Shown here: positions 32,667-44,591 of the stretch, piece after piece
Layout of the letters: each line of letters begins with the position of its first letter
Position numbering within the stretch: the first letter of the stretch is position 1
Assembly: GCA_002633005.1 (NCBI GenBank)
Contig: NMRA01000120.1
Location: 828,371-892,370 of the forward strand
Length of the DNA stretch: 64,000 nt
From: Phoronis australis
Taxonomy: Eukaryota > Phoronida > Phoronidae
Direction: 5' to 3'
Made by a program: the position numbers and the translations under genes
Notes under the pieces: model-generated
Seen by the model: the letters and a program-made list of their open reading frames with translations, nothing else
The model's database searches: none
What the model was told of the DNA's origin: nothing

Positions 32667-34439
32667 CTGAATGAAGATGATTTTTAGTCATCATTTTGGC
32701 TCTGACACGTATTTGCCGAACTCTCTAAATAGAAAATCAGGACGCGGCTGAACCGTCGGTCACACACCAACTGATCACCGTCCATCCTCGATTCCTTCCG
32801 GTGGTCATCTATCGCGAAAATGGTGATGGTTTTACTTTTTTCAATCGTGGTATCACCACCGTTACCATCATTTGAGAAACTTTTGATGATTTCGAAAGTT
32901 GAAATCGTGCAGGTTTCTTGGGTCGTGGGAGCTTCAACATCGGGGGTTCCACCTTTACCTAGAGGATTGGAAAGTATGCTGTCAAGCAACAATTTTTCTT
33001 CTTCACGGAGGTGCAATTCGTCGAATAACCACAACCTTGAAGGTGGTATAATATAGGGAATGGAATCGTAGGTATATTTCGAATTCTGCTCCTACTGTTA
33101 TCACGACAATGAGTCTGGGCAGGATCGCAATACCTGTGTGACTCTACCTTACACCCAAAAGCTAAGCCTTTGCACGTACATTTAGGAAAGATTAAAGGTA
33201 GACAGAGGGAAAATTGTACAAGAAAGCGGTTCGGTTAAGAAAAGACCCCGACACCCTAGGCGTCCAGCACCGGAATTTGAAATTTGTTGCCAAACTGGTG
33301 GAAGAGGCTGAACAGACGTAGTTTACAAGCCGGGTTCCGTTTTCTAACACAAGACACTCCAACAACAAGATGAAGTGAAATCACATGCTACGCTTGTAAT
33401 GCACGATGATACCACATGAAGACGTCCTGGATTTCACCAAACTGGTAGGAAAATAGCTTACCGGATGTCTGTGTGTGACAAAACAGTTGATAGCCAGATC
33501 AAGTCAAAGTTCAATACGGCACTGAAGGGCTCTTTGAACGCCTCAGCACATTCTAAGATGGATTTGCAGTCAATGTGGTAAGCAGTTACCATATGTTTAT
33601 CTGGAAGGAGTGTAGTACATGAACAGCTGTTGTTTGACGATCCGGACTATGTAAGGCTTATTAAGACTGCAGAAAATCAGTTGCAATAGTTCTAACTGAA
33701 AGTCACCATTTATTATACCAAAAGCACTACCATTGTTTGAGAATCCAATATTTCGGCACCAAATTTCTGCTGTCTTCCAGTTCGTTAACCTGCGTGTCTG
33801 TACATTATATTGTCACGTTTTTACCGTGTTTGGGTGGGCGCAGGTTGTTGCAGACCGGTGCTGATATCTTTCAGTGTGACGGTAGACTGAAGACTGGTTC
33901 GAGTTAATCGCTTTATTAATACCGACCGTACGTTCACAAGCTTACTCAAATAAAACGTCCAACGTAATGTCTGTTCTACGCTGCAGCCAGTGCTGTGAAG
34001 CCTTGACTTGTGATGAACTTCTGAGACACTTTCAGCAACTCAGCTGTAATGCTCTTGTAACTAACTGACTTTCAACGTTTAACTCTTTAACTGCTCAACT
34101 GCTGAACTAAAAACTGAATACTACAAACCCGTTCCTGGGTATTTATAGTCTCATGCAATGTTCTAGATCTTTTCACACTTTAAGCACATTCTAGAACTTT
34201 TCCGGAATCTACCCAATCATTCTACAAACATATACTAGTCTCTAGAATATTCCAGACTGCATAAATCATTGTCATGCTAGAGGCTTCCACACTATTCTAT
34301 AGTAAACAAATTACATCATCACAGTACTGACCTCAGGGGTCATGCCAATCAATAACACAAACAAAACAATAAAATAAACCCAAGAACAGAGTCGGTCTAA
34401 ATTCTGACATATATAAGACACTACCAGATGGGTTGTTAC
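32667..34439. other. Gene A intron with a probable solo LTR
   Basis: The part next to the exon (to about 33,050) resembles the introns at 35,200-35,640 and 36,690-37,100, so it belongs to the duplicated exon-plus-intron unit. A minus-strand open frame of 116 codons at 32,684-33,034 has no counterpart in the related introns and is not accepted as coding. The rest holds the LTR at 33,811-34,323. Confidence 0.5.
33811..34323 (-). mobile_element. Probable solo LTR
   Basis: Read on the minus strand the segment begins TGTGATGATG and ends AACGTGACA, the TG...CA ends of a long terminal repeat. Inside are a TATA-like ACTATAAATACCC and, some 200 bases later, AATAAAG, in the order of promoter then polyadenylation signal. 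Length is about 513 bases. No clear primer-binding site or second LTR is adjacent, so it is read as a solo LTR. A GTAC word lies just outside each end (33,800 and 34,324) but would need a slightly longer left boundary, so the target-site duplication is unsettled. Confidence 0.6.
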
Positions 34440-34673
34440 CGTTGTCAGTGCATGAATTCAGTGAAGGGTCCCAGGAACTATAGCTGCTAGCACTAGGATT
34501 AGAGCATGTGAAGACCTTCGATGACGTTCCATCAGCGAAGACTTTACTATCGATGCACTCAAGTGTTACTGACTGGCCTTTGTTTACAGTCGTCGGTTGA
34601 TTTCCACTCACAACCGCCTTGGATTTCAACTTCGCATTTAATTTTTGCAAGGGAAGCTCGCACGAAGGCACAC
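34440..34673 (-). CDS. Gene A sushi exon, class delta (separated copy)
   Basis: The exon has 234 bases, phase 1-1, acceptor TTATTCAG and donor G|GTAACA. It reads VPSCELPLQKLNAKLKSK, SVTLECIDSKVFADG, VFTCSNPSASSYSSW, LNSCTDNG. It is the delta exon furthest upstream, separated from the other five by the divergent exon at 32,439 and the LTR. Confidence 0.88.
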
Positions 34674-34976
34674 CTGAATAAAATGATTGTTAACATCATA
34701 ACTTGTACTGTGGTACATGCTTTCCAACCTTGTAAGTGAGTTTGGCAAGATTTGCCAACAAGCTGTGAAGCAGTCGTTTCACGACGTTAATAACTGATAT
34801 TTCAATTTTCTTTTTAACGACGTATTAATCTGTTTGGAAAGTGTTGACTTTGAGTTGTTATTTTTGCTATTTGGTACTATAATGATAAATATCGTATGGC
34901 ATCAAAAATTCTCAATTACGTTTGGCTTAAAAGCATTTTAAACAAGTTATATTTGGACATATTTACAAGTGTTTAC

Positions 34977-35171
34977 TGTTGTCAGTGCACGGACTCCATA
35001 AGAATGAACTACTAGAACTATAACTAGAACTAGAGCATGTGAAGACCATCGGTGGCATTCCAGTTCCAAAGACTTAAGTGTTGAGGCACAGACGAGTGAT
35101 AGGCTGGCTCCTACTGATAATCATCGGCATATTTCCATTCAGGGATCTCATAGTTTTGCATGAAGGCACAA
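34977..35171 (-). pseudogene. Dead sushi exon of the alpha class
   Basis: The segment keeps the splice context (acceptor TTATTCAG, donor A|GTAAAC), the start VPSCK, VFTCSSSSYSSS and the end SPCTDN. It has lost about 15 codons relative to intact alpha exons, and has a TAA stop right after the second cysteine region (CLNT then stop, then VFGTG). At 195 bases it is still phase 1-1. Including it would end translation, so it is a decayed or poison exon. Confidence 0.8.
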
Positions 35172-35779
35172 CTGAATAAGGATGATTATTTAGGTTATCA
35201 CTTTAAATCTGACAAAAGTTTGACAAGTTTTTGAAATATAAAATCAGGTGTCGGCTGAAGCCTGGTCCACACGACCTAGGTGTCTCCATGCATCATCGAT
35301 TCATCCAGGTAATCATTTTTCATAAACGTGGTGGTGGTTTAAAATATTTCCAGAATCCTGGGATCTCAACAATCACCAATTTTCAAGAAAACTTGCACAA
35401 TTTTGAAAACAAATTCAACCTGGTTTTCTCGAGTGGCGTGATCTTCTCAAATACCAAAGAGGATCGAACATGCGCCATGACAGTTGGCAAATATTCAGAT
35501 CAACAAAATGTTTTCCGTTTGAAAACAGTCGAATTAGTAGAAAGCGGTGCAACGTAAGAACTTTAACTGTGACAATACTTTGAACGCTACGTCTACTGTT
35601 ACGTTCACGGGAGTCAAAGAAAAACCACAAGAGTCTTGTGGCCAGTTTCTATGTAAAGGTTCCATCAAATCCACCAACACTTAGACAAGAGTTAAAACAG
35701 ACAAGCGTTCTTCTAGACATTAGGTGAACATTAATTCGCTAAAAAAACGGCAGGTTTGAACATGTAAAAGAAGATTTAC

Positions 35780-35915
35780 CGTTCTCGGTGCACTGACTAA
35801 GTGTAGGACTCCATGAGGTTAAACTAGTAGAACTATAAGCAGAACTAGAGCATGTGAAGACCATCGATGACTTTCCATTTGCGAAGACTTTAATACCGAG
35901 GCACTGAAGTGTGAT
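35780..35915 (-). CDS. Gene A sushi exon, class alpha, truncated by the assembly gap
   Basis: Only the 3' half is visible: ITLQCLGIKVFANGKSS, VFTCSSSAYSSTS, SQCTENG, with donor G|GTAAAT. The 5' half lies in the N run. The visible 136 bases are almost the same as the matching part of the next exon (36,424-36,663), so this copy may be genuine or an assembly artefact. Confidence 0.6.
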
Positions 35916-36394
35916 NNNNNNNNNNNNNNNNNNNNNNNNNNNNNNNNNNNNNNNNNNNNNNNNNNNNNNNNNNNNNNNNNNNNNNNNNNNNNNNNNNNNN
36001 NNNNNNNNNNNNNNNNNNNNNNNNNNNNNNNNNNNNNNNNNNNNNNNNNNNNNNNNNNNNNNNNNNNNNNNNNNNNNNNNNNNNNNNNNNNNNNNNNNNN
36101 NNNNNNNNNNNNNNNNNNNNNNNNNNNNNNNNNNNNNNNNNNNNNNNNNNNNNNNNNNNNNNNNNNNNNNNNNNNNNNNNNNNNNNNNNNNNNNNNNNNN
36201 NNNNNNNNNNNNNNNNNNNNNNNNNNNNNNNNNNNNNNNNNNNNNNNNNNNNNNNNNNNNNNNNNNNNNNNNNNNNNNNNNNNNNNNNNNNNNNNNNNNN
36301 NNNNNNNNNNNNNNNNNNNNNNNNNNNNNNNNNNNNNNNNNNNNNNNNNNNNNNNNNNNNNNNNNNNNNNNNNNNNNNNNNNNNNNNNNNNNNN
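35916..36394. other. Assembly gap (479 N)
   Basis: A run of unknown bases. The roughly 160 bases on each side (35,756-35,915 and 36,394-36,553) are nearly identical, showing that the gap lies in a tandem repeat of exon plus intron. Single N bases also occur at 49,735 and 59,457. Confidence 0.99.
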
Positions 36395-36423
36395 CAGGTT
36401 TGAACATGTTAAAGAAGATTTAC

Positions 36424-36663
36424 CGTTCTCGGTGCACTGACTAAGTGTAGGACTCCATGAGGTTAAACTAGTAGAACTATAAGCAGAACTAGAGCATGTG
36501 AAGACCATCGATGACTTTCCATTTGCGAAGACTTTAATACCAAGGCACTGAAGTGTGATCGATTGACCCTTATTGATAGTCATCAGCTGATTTCCACTCA
36601 GGGACGACGTAGCTTTCAACTCCGCGCTCAGCGTTGTCAAGTCAAGTTTGCACGAAGGCACAA
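36424..36663 (-). CDS. Gene A sushi exon, class alpha
   Basis: The exon has 240 bases, phase 1-1, acceptor CATTCAG and donor G|GTAAAT. It reads VPSCKLDLTTLSAELKATS, SITLQCLGIKVFANG, VFTCSSSAYSSTSLTSW, LSQCTENG. It lies directly upstream of the gap. Confidence 0.88.
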
Positions 36664-37956
36664 CTGAATGAGGATGATTACTAAGGTTATCACTTTGACA
36701 CTGACACGTGTTTGCCAGCTCTTTAAGTACAAAATCAGGTTGCGGCTGAAGCCTACGGATCTCCGTCCATTGTCAATTCATAAAGGTAATCTTTCATGAA
36801 CGTGGGGATGGTTTTACATATTTTGGGGAATCGTGGTATCACGCCCATTGTCATTTTGCAAGAAAATTTTAACAATTTTGAAAAAAAAATCATAATCAAA
36901 CTAGTTTTCTCGAGCCGCTGGATCGTCACAAACACCTAGGAGGATCGTACCTGCACCATGATACATGTTTTCCTTTTGACAGCAGTGGAATTAGTCGGCT
37001 AGCTAAAACCTTGAATGCAGTGCAACGTAGGAACTGTAACCGTGACTATGCTTTGAAAGCTACGCCTGCTATTACGCTCGCAGGAGTGAAAGAAAGCCAC
37101 GAGACTCGTGTGCCTAATTTGTTCACAAATGCTTAATCAAATCCCCGAAGATTTAGAGGAATGTTAAAATGTCAGAAGAAAATAAATTATAGAGGAGAGT
37201 CGTTAATTCGAAGAAAATTTTTCAATAACGCCCTATTCGTTTGATACCGAAATTGACGTGTCCGTATGATGCTAAACTGGCACAAACTGTTGAATAGACT
37301 AGGTAAGGTATTCTAGCTGAGTCATATGCCGTAACATAAAGTACTCCGGAGATCTGTATCATGAAAAGTGACTTAGGTATGGGCATAAGCTACATACAAC
37401 TATTTCTGAAAAACAATTATATCTGCCTTGAGCAAATGTTTAAAGTCTTTGAAAATATACTGCTAGATAACCGCATAATTCCTATCAATTATAACTAGAG
37501 TGAGGTGGGCTTCTAATGTTTTTCATGGTCATTTTCTTCAGCAGCTGTGAAATAGAAGAGCAAGAGCGAATTTCTGACTTAATACGTAAGCCATTTTCTC
37601 GAAGCAGACCCCAAACAGTTAGAGCACATGAAAACTTAAGTGCTGCGCTTGAAAATCTTTAAGATATCTCATAAACGAAATGCGCAATTTCGATAAACTG
37701 GCGAGGAAATGGTTATTTAAGCTTATTTCAAACATGTGGAAAGCTATTCCGTGACTTATTAAGACGGCAGAACATCAGTTTCAAAATATCCATTTGAACT
37801 GAAGTTCACAATAGATTATTGCAAAAAAGATAATCCTTGTTTGGTTTGTGAATATATTGACAGCAAGTGTCCACTGTCTTGCAGGAGGTCCCGCTGTGTG
37901 TATTTTATGGATTTCATCAGATGGGTAGTATGAGGTATCATCAGACATATAATTAC
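36664..37956. other. Gene A intron of the alpha/beta blocks
   Basis: The right-hand part of the unit resembles introns at 35,172-35,640 (GGAACTGTAACCGTGAC against GAACTTTAACTGTGAC, and following words). The part at 37,740-37,940 resembles 39,190-39,380 and 47,170-47,340 (AAAAAGATAATCCTTGTTTG). No exon was recognised. Confidence 0.55.
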
Positions 37957-38196
37957 CTTTGTTAGAACACGGACTCAGTGCAGGTGTCCATGAGGTGTAA
38001 CTTGTAGATCTAGAGGTAGAACTAGAGCACGTGAAGACCTTCGATGATTTTCCATCTGTGAAGACCTTGCTGTCTTTGCAAACAAGTGTCACAGACAGGC
38101 CCCTGCGTATAGTCTTCGGTTGGTTTCCACTCACACTCATCTCAGTGTTCAATCTTACGTTTAATTTTCCCAAGTGAAGTAGGCACGAACGCACAC
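37957..38196 (-). CDS. Gene A sushi exon, class beta
   Basis: The exon has 240 bases, phase 1-1, acceptor TTATTCAG and donor G|GTAATT. It reads VRSCLLHLGKLNVRLN, SVTLVCKDSKVFTDG, VFTCSSSTSRSTSYTSW, LSPCSNKG. Four cysteines and the tryptophan are kept. Confidence 0.87.
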
Positions 38197-38712
38197 CTGA
38201 ATAAAGGGTTTATTCCCGTCATACCTTGAACTCTGGCACGTATTTGCCAAACTTTTAAAAGTGTTCGGCACAGTTTGCCAATAAACAGCGAAATAATCGG
38301 TTTACGACAATAACCAATTCCATGCGTTCCCAGCCTAAAAAATGGGGCTCCAATTTTTGAGAATGTGGAATTTTGTCCCGTTTTTTACATTTTGTCGGAG
38401 TTTTTGCTTCTCTGAGGCGGACCTTTTTGCTCACATAGCAAAAAGATTGCTCGTTCGAGCCCCCTGAGCCCCCTCGTTGAATGCATGAATTCGTTAAACA
38501 CTTGAATGTTTATTTCAAGCGCCATTATTAAATTGTAAAAAGATGTTCATTTTGAATTACTTTTTTGTGGTTATAATTACCTTTTTGTGATCATGGAGTT
38601 AAATAACAGAGCGCGACATCAGATTTCACAGTGACAAGTGTTATCGGAGACAATGTGTAAACATTAATACGCTGTAAAACGGCAGGTTTAAACATGTTAA
38701 AGATGTGTTTAC

Positions 38713-38952
38713 CGTTCTCAGTGCATGAGCTCAGCGTGGGGTTCCAGGAAGTTGAACTAGAAGAACTATAAGTTGAACTAGAGCATGTGAAGACCATCGA
38801 TGACTTTCCATTTCCGAAGACTTTAATACCGAGGCACTGAAGTGTGATAGACTGGCCCCTACTGATAATCGTCGGCTTATTTTTACTCAGGGACGACGTA
38901 GTTTTCCACTCGGCGCTCAGCGATGTCAAATCAAGTTTGCACGAAGGCACAA
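38713..38952 (-). CDS. Gene A sushi exon, class alpha
   Basis: The exon has 240 bases, phase 1-1, acceptor CATTCAG and donor G|GTAAAC. It reads VPSCKLDLTSLSAEWKTT, SITLQCLGIKVFGNG, VFTCSSSTYSSSSSTSW, LSSCTENG. Confidence 0.88.
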
Positions 38953-39385
38953 CTGAATGAAAATGATTACTAAGGTTATCACTTTGACACTGACACGTGT
39001 TTGCCAACATTTTAGGTAAAAAATCATTTTCACGAAGCCGACCCCAAGAATAACTGTTACGCTGGTAATGAATTACTATATCTCGCGAACAAGATGCACA
39101 ATTCCGATAAACTGGCAAGTAAATAGTTTTTTAAGATCTACTCAAACCGATCAGTATAGTGTTGAAAGGTTGTTTAGCACCTCAGCACATGGGACAGCTA
39201 TTGTGCATGATTATTAAGACGGGAGAACATCAGTTTCAAAATTATACATTTAAAATGAAATTGACAATAAATTATGGCAAAAAGATAATCCTTGTTTGGT
39301 GTGTATATTTTGACAGCGCATTCCTACTATCTTCCATTGGGTCACGTTGTTTGCATTTTGTAGATTTCATCAGATGGGAAGTTAC

Positions 39386-39607
39386 CTTTGTTAGAACACG
39401 GACCCAGTACAGGACTCCATGAGTTGTAACTTGTAGACCTAGAGGTAGAACTAGAGCACGTGAAGACCTTCGATGATGTTCCGTCTGTGAAGACCTTGCT
39501 GTCTTTGCAAACAAGTCTCACAGACTTGCCCCTGTGGATAGTCTTCGGTTGGTTTCCACTCACTACCGCGTTCAAAGTTGACAAGACAAGTTCGCACGAA
39601 GGCAAGG
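39386..39607 (-). CDS. Gene A sushi exon, class gamma
   Basis: The exon has 222 bases, phase 1-1, acceptor TTATTAAG and donor G|GTAACT. It reads LPSCELVLSTLNAVVSG, SVRLVCKDSKVFTDG, VFTCSSSTSRSTSYNSW, LGPCSNKG. It lacks the six residues between the first loop and VVSGNQ that beta exons have. Confidence 0.86.
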
Positions 39608-39812
39608 CTTAATAAAAAGGATTATTGTTACTATTACTTTGACAACGAGATTTCATTGTCATCTCTTTGATTGAATTTGACTTATTTTGCTAACAAGCTG
39701 TCAAGCACTCTCTGTTTGACGCCAATGGCTAATTACTTTTACGAAGTTTTTCTCTCTTCCAAAACTGCCAAGCTGCAGGTATAGTATGAGGTATCATCAG
39801 ATATCTAATTAC

Positions 39813-40052
39813 CTTTGTTAGAACACGGACTCAGTGCAGGTGTCCATGAGTTGTAACTTGTAGATCTAGAGGTAGAACTAGAGCAGGTGAAAACCTTCGA
39901 TGATGTTCCATCCGTGAATACCTTGCTGTCTTTGCAAACAAGTGTCACAGACTGGCCCCTGCGTATAGTCTTCGGTTGGTTTCCACTAACACTCGTCTGA
40001 GTGTTCAATCTCGCGTTTAACTTTTCTAAGGGAAGTTGGCATGAGTGCACAC
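39813..40052 (-). CDS. Gene A sushi exon, class beta
   Basis: The exon has 240 bases, phase 1-1, acceptor TTAATCAG and donor G|GTAATT. It reads VHSCQLPLEKLNARLN, SVTLVCKDSK, VFTCSSSTSRSTSYNSW, LSPCSNKG. It is separated from the gamma exon 39,386-39,607 by a short intron of 205 bases. Confidence 0.88.
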
Positions 40053-40400
40053 CTGATTAAAAGATTTATTCCCGTCGTTAATTTGACTTTGTCACGAATT
40101 TTGCGAACGTTTAAGAATGCTTGGCATAATTTGCCAGTAAGCAAAGCTTTACGACATTGATCAACTCTTTAAACACATAAATGTTATTTCAAACGACATT
40201 TTTCAATTTTAAAAAGCTGTTGAATTTGAGTTAAGTATTTGTGATTATGCGTGCCTTTGTGTTAACGTGTGTGAAATAACAGAGAGCCAAATCTCAATTT
40301 CACAATGACGTCATGAGAACGGACAAGCGTTCTTGTAGACATTACGTGAACATTAATTCGCTATAAAACAGCAGGTTTGAACATGTTAAAGAAGATTTAC

Positions 40401-40640
40401 CGTTCTCGGTGCACTGACTAAGTGTAGGACTCCATGAGGTTAAACTAGTAGAACTATAAGCAGAACTAGAGCATGTGAAGACCATCGATGACTTTCCATT
40501 TGCGAAGACTTTAATACCGAGGCACTGAAGTGTGATAGACTGGCCCTTACTGATAATCGTCGGCTTGTTTCCACTCAGGGACAACGTAGTTTTCCATTCG
40601 GCGCTCAGCGTTGTCAAATCGAGTTTGCACGAAGGCACAA
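40401..40640 (-). CDS. Gene A sushi exon, class alpha
   Basis: The exon has 240 bases, phase 1-1, acceptor CATTCAG and donor G|GTAAAT. It is nearly identical to 48,281-48,520 at the DNA level, with only about half a dozen differences seen by eye, including the adjoining introns. It reads VPSCKLDLTTLSAEWKTT, SITLQCLGIKVFANG, SSSAYSSTSLTSW, LSQCTENG. Confidence 0.9.
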
Positions 40641-43600
40641 CTGAATGAGAATGATTACTAAGGTTATCACTTTGACACCGACATGTGATGGCCAATTTTT
40701 TTAAATACAAAATCAGGATACCGTCACCACACATCCACAATTCCTTCAGGTAATCATATTTCATAAATTTTGTGATGGTTTTACATTTTCTCGTGAATTG
40801 TGTCATAAGCCATATTTCCATTTTTAGCATAGATATCTGTTAGCTATATTTACATATCATTACGCGGATTGCTTTGTACTTTGTTTGGAAAATCAATCTT
40901 GAAGTTTGTTTTCATTTGCCAAAGTTTCCCACTGATTGGGTCACCGCATTTTTAGCAAATAATAACTTTGTTAATAAAAACAATAATTTTATTGAACACG
41001 GGGCCACCAGCCCACAGTTTACAATAGTATTTACAAACTTTATACACCTAGACAGAGACAGAAAGATTCAATCTTTCACTTCTCATTATGCAGGGCCGTA
41101 GGAAACGCGTAGCAGCTTTGTCAACAATAAATGTTGATTTGAAGTGTAGTTTGCACAGACTGATAACGAAACTGAACAAGCTTCATCAGAAAAATACCGT
41201 AAAAATATGTGAATCAAGCAGCTTTGATTTCGCGGACGAACCGTTGCCGGAGTCTGCAGAACAAGACTTGATGCTTGGTGCGTTGGCGAAAACCCTCTGA
41301 CACAGCGCCACCTATTATGAAAAGTGTCCCTGTAGAAACATGAAAGACACACGGAATAGCGTGTTTGGGCATCAATGCGCATGCCTTGGTCGGATGTATA
41401 CCGCCACCACTTGCACAAGCCTTTATGCACGATACTTGTTTGGGCTTAAGCCAATGGATCTGGGTTAGCTTGATTTTGTTTACGTCGATCACTGCGCGTT
41501 TTAATAAAATGCAACTATTAAGTCAAATGTGGTCGCCAAACTCCGTAACAGTAAACTGGAAAGGGTTTCCCAGATGAATGTCATGACGTCGGTTTAATTA
41601 TTTTAGCCAATGAGAAACCATGTTAAACAACATTCGATAGTGCTACCTTTCGCAGCAAAAAAGACCTCAGGTGTGTCCGGTAAGTGTTACGTTATACCGT
41701 AAAACTCTAGCAGTAGCGCTTGCAGTTCTAAGCTTAATTTTGGTCTTCGGTGAATTATTTGAGATGTCGATAACAATGGAGGAAATATATTGAGTTTTCT
41801 AGTGTTGCAGAGTTGTTGTTTTTTTCATTTTGATTGTGATTGCCACACGTTATGGCAGGAAATCAGCGGTCACAAATTCTGTATTTTACAAGGTCTTGGA
41901 GAACTTGTGGCGGAGTTTTCTACGAGTCCAGAAGACTATTATTGAATAAATATTTGAAGCTCTTGACAATATCATTACATCAAAACCGGACAGGCTTGAT
42001 CAAGACTACTGCAACTTATATGCAGTGTGAGGAGCTGATACTCAAGGCGGCAAACGGAGAAAGCTTTGAAAATGAATACCAATGTGTAATTAGTTCTTAG
42101 GGAGATGACTTCAATTTAATGCTGCGCTGTCACCTCACTCCGTTTGTGGCCTATTATGAGCACGAAGGCAGTCAAGAGGTGACATTGTATCGTGTTGTGG
42201 ATCATTTGCAGAAATTATCAGCTGGTCAAAAACGCTTGTTCCGGAGCCTTATTAAACTAGCGAAATTACTGTTGGTGATGCCCGCAACAAATGCCAGTAG
42301 CAAACGAGCGTTTAGAGCTCTTAGACGTGTAAAGTCATAGTTATGTTCCACAATGGGACAGGTGAGGTTGCTTCATGTTCAAAAAGACATTATCACGTGA
42401 TAAGTTACATTTGGTGCGGACGTGTCAAACGATTTTGAACAAGTAAGTGAAGTACGAAAGGCAAAACTTGGGGGTTTTACTTAGCATCAGTTTGAGTTCT
42501 TGTTTGCAGCAAGGCAATGTCGACTGAATTATGTTGAAGTGTAAATAAAAACACGTGTAACCGTTTCAAATCACCATTCTTACTGTTAAGCAAGAGTAAT
42601 CGTATGAGCGGTATGTATGATGCTCCAATTTTTTCCAGTCAATCTTAACACGAAATTAACACCAAAAGTACAGCATCTGTTACACAGTTTGTTATTTGAC
42701 CTATGGTCATCCATTTTACATAAAACAGATCCCAGGCCTGAGGTCCATAGAGGAAAGAATGTCGGGAAATAAGCTAGTGTGGACACGTGTTCTGCATGTA
42801 ATACATGGCGATGTCTTGCGTTTTCGCGATGTTCTAGCTTCTACCGAACGCACGTCAGGCACATTTATACTTTTTTGTGCTCTGAGGCACACTGTCCGAT
42901 ACTGCTTTCATGTTTCAATTATTCAATTTTGAATTGCAAATAAAAATGGACTCGTGAAAGTTTTGGTAGTTTTTTTTTGCGTCACGACTACATTACTGAT
43001 CACCGTTCTTCAAAGAGCTGTCAAGGAACAAAATGCATGAAACTTCTGTCATTCACAAGCCCATTTGATAGAATATTTGTCAGTTTCCGTACGACGTTAT
43101 CATGTTCATATAAGAAATGGGTGTTTAGTGATAATGTATTTACCAACTTTATGACACTACTTGGACCCACAAACAGTAATATAATTGCACAGTCACATCA
43201 CATTTTCAAAAAGTTTGCAGGCCTTGGAATTTTTTCGATTCTATCACGAGGTTAATTTAGCACTTGATTTTTTTTGCTTAACGCAATGTTCCAAATACCC
43301 AGTTCAGATAGGAACTGAAATTGAAAATAAAACGGCCAGAGTGGGTAACTTGTCGGCCTGTTAACTCGTCCGTCAGACTATAACTGAACTGGTGCTAAAC
43401 GTTCAATTTGCAAGTCTTTGACATAAGAAGTATCCAAAAGTACCATTAACCATATTGACAAAATACTTTAACACTCCGCATACAAGCCGTAATGGCAGCA
43501 GATCGGTCTAGAAGTCATGAAAAGGGCATATATCAGCGACGTCTTTTTGGCCGTGTTAGTAGGGCGAGGGGCCACCCAAATTAGCCGAAGTTTATTCTGG

Positions 43601-44591
43601 AGATCTGTGTTTTGTTTTTTTAGATACGTGTAATTCGAGTACTGCTAGGCTAACTCTAAGACCAACCACGAAGGAGCGTCCTCGTGGCAACAGTTGGACA
43701 GTGTTGTAATTTTTAAAACATTGAATCCTGACCAACACCCTGTGGCTGGCTTGCCGTTATTCCACATGTCGAGGTAGCGGACTAGTAGCCACTGACCACG
43801 TAGTGAAAGTGACAACTTTACACAAAATAAATGGAAAACCGTGGGTTCGGCCCAACTATACGAGAAAAAAAATTCTACCGATCATATCGTGGAGTTGTGC
43901 TATAGTAACTTTATTTATTCCTAACAGTATATTCGTAAGACGGAACTTGTACCATTCAACGTGAAAATGGCCAGAGTTCTTAACATCAGTTGTTGGCTTC
44001 CGCCGGCAACCAAGGCTCCACCTTTCACCACCTTGAAGTGCTTAGCAATTTACTGCCTAATTATTCTCGTTTTTAGTTTTGTCATTTTATTTTATTTGGC
44101 TGAGTCAAAAACGCCAAAATGACGTCATACTAAACAAGCGAATCATAATACTATTATGATAACGGAACTTGACAAAAACTGTATAATTATACGAGCTTGG
44201 AAATTATGTGAAAAATCTCATTTCAATGTGATAGACTAAAAACTATAAGTGAATCTATCCTATCTGTATCTGTGCCAGGCGGCTAAACACTCTTCATGTA
44301 TACTTAAGGAGAGTTTAAGTGTCAACGACAAAAGAGTTTGAAGAGCATTGAAAGCGATTAAATTTGAGACAAGTTTTCCTACAACACCGCCATACGCTAG
44401 TTTTATTCGAAGCCTGCTGAGTCAAACTAGTGGAACGGACGGAAGCATCTCAACAGGTATGTCAACCTCTCCAAAGTGGGTCCACAAACTCTTTTCACAA
44501 CCGTCAATTCAATCAGCTCAAACAGTAATACTCACGCTTGCCAATCTGGCAGAATTTGTACAGAGTTTTCGATTTTCGTAGTCATACTTAC
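40641..44591. other. Large gene A intron with a hAT relic
   Basis: Apart from the hAT relic at 41,840-42,400 it shows no recognisable exon. A plus-strand open frame at 41,088-41,300 starts MQGRRKRVAALSTINVD and may belong to the same or another transposon, but no family was recognised. The stretch 42,400-44,590 shows nothing definite. Confidence 0.45.
41840..42400 (+). mobile_element. hAT transposase relic (dimerisation region)
   Basis: Plus-strand frames broken by frameshifts and stops match the C-terminal end of hAT-superfamily transposases, including the signature LVMPATNASSKRAFRALRRVK (about 42,276-42,340). A stop codon follows, and then STMGQVRLLHVQKD continues in the same frame. Upstream pieces such as RLDQDYCNLYAV and EELILKAANGE support the assignment and lie in different frames. 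It is inactive and lies antisense to gene A inside an intron. Confidence 0.82.

Noticed and set aside
32684-33034. Minus-strand open frame of 116 codons in a gene A intron
   Set aside because: The same intron segment in sister blocks (35.2-35.6 and 36.7-37.1 kb) is not open and no family resemblance was seen; it is chance openness in a duplicated intron.
32820-33056. Plus-strand open frames antisense to sushi exons and introns (also 34,521-34,739 and others)
   Set aside because: They are shadows of the minus-strand coding or chance frames, with no independent splice or domain support.
35739-36661. Long open frames across the N run on both strands
   Set aside because: They exist only because unknown bases are read as open codons. 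Only the visible sushi parts on the minus strand are accepted.
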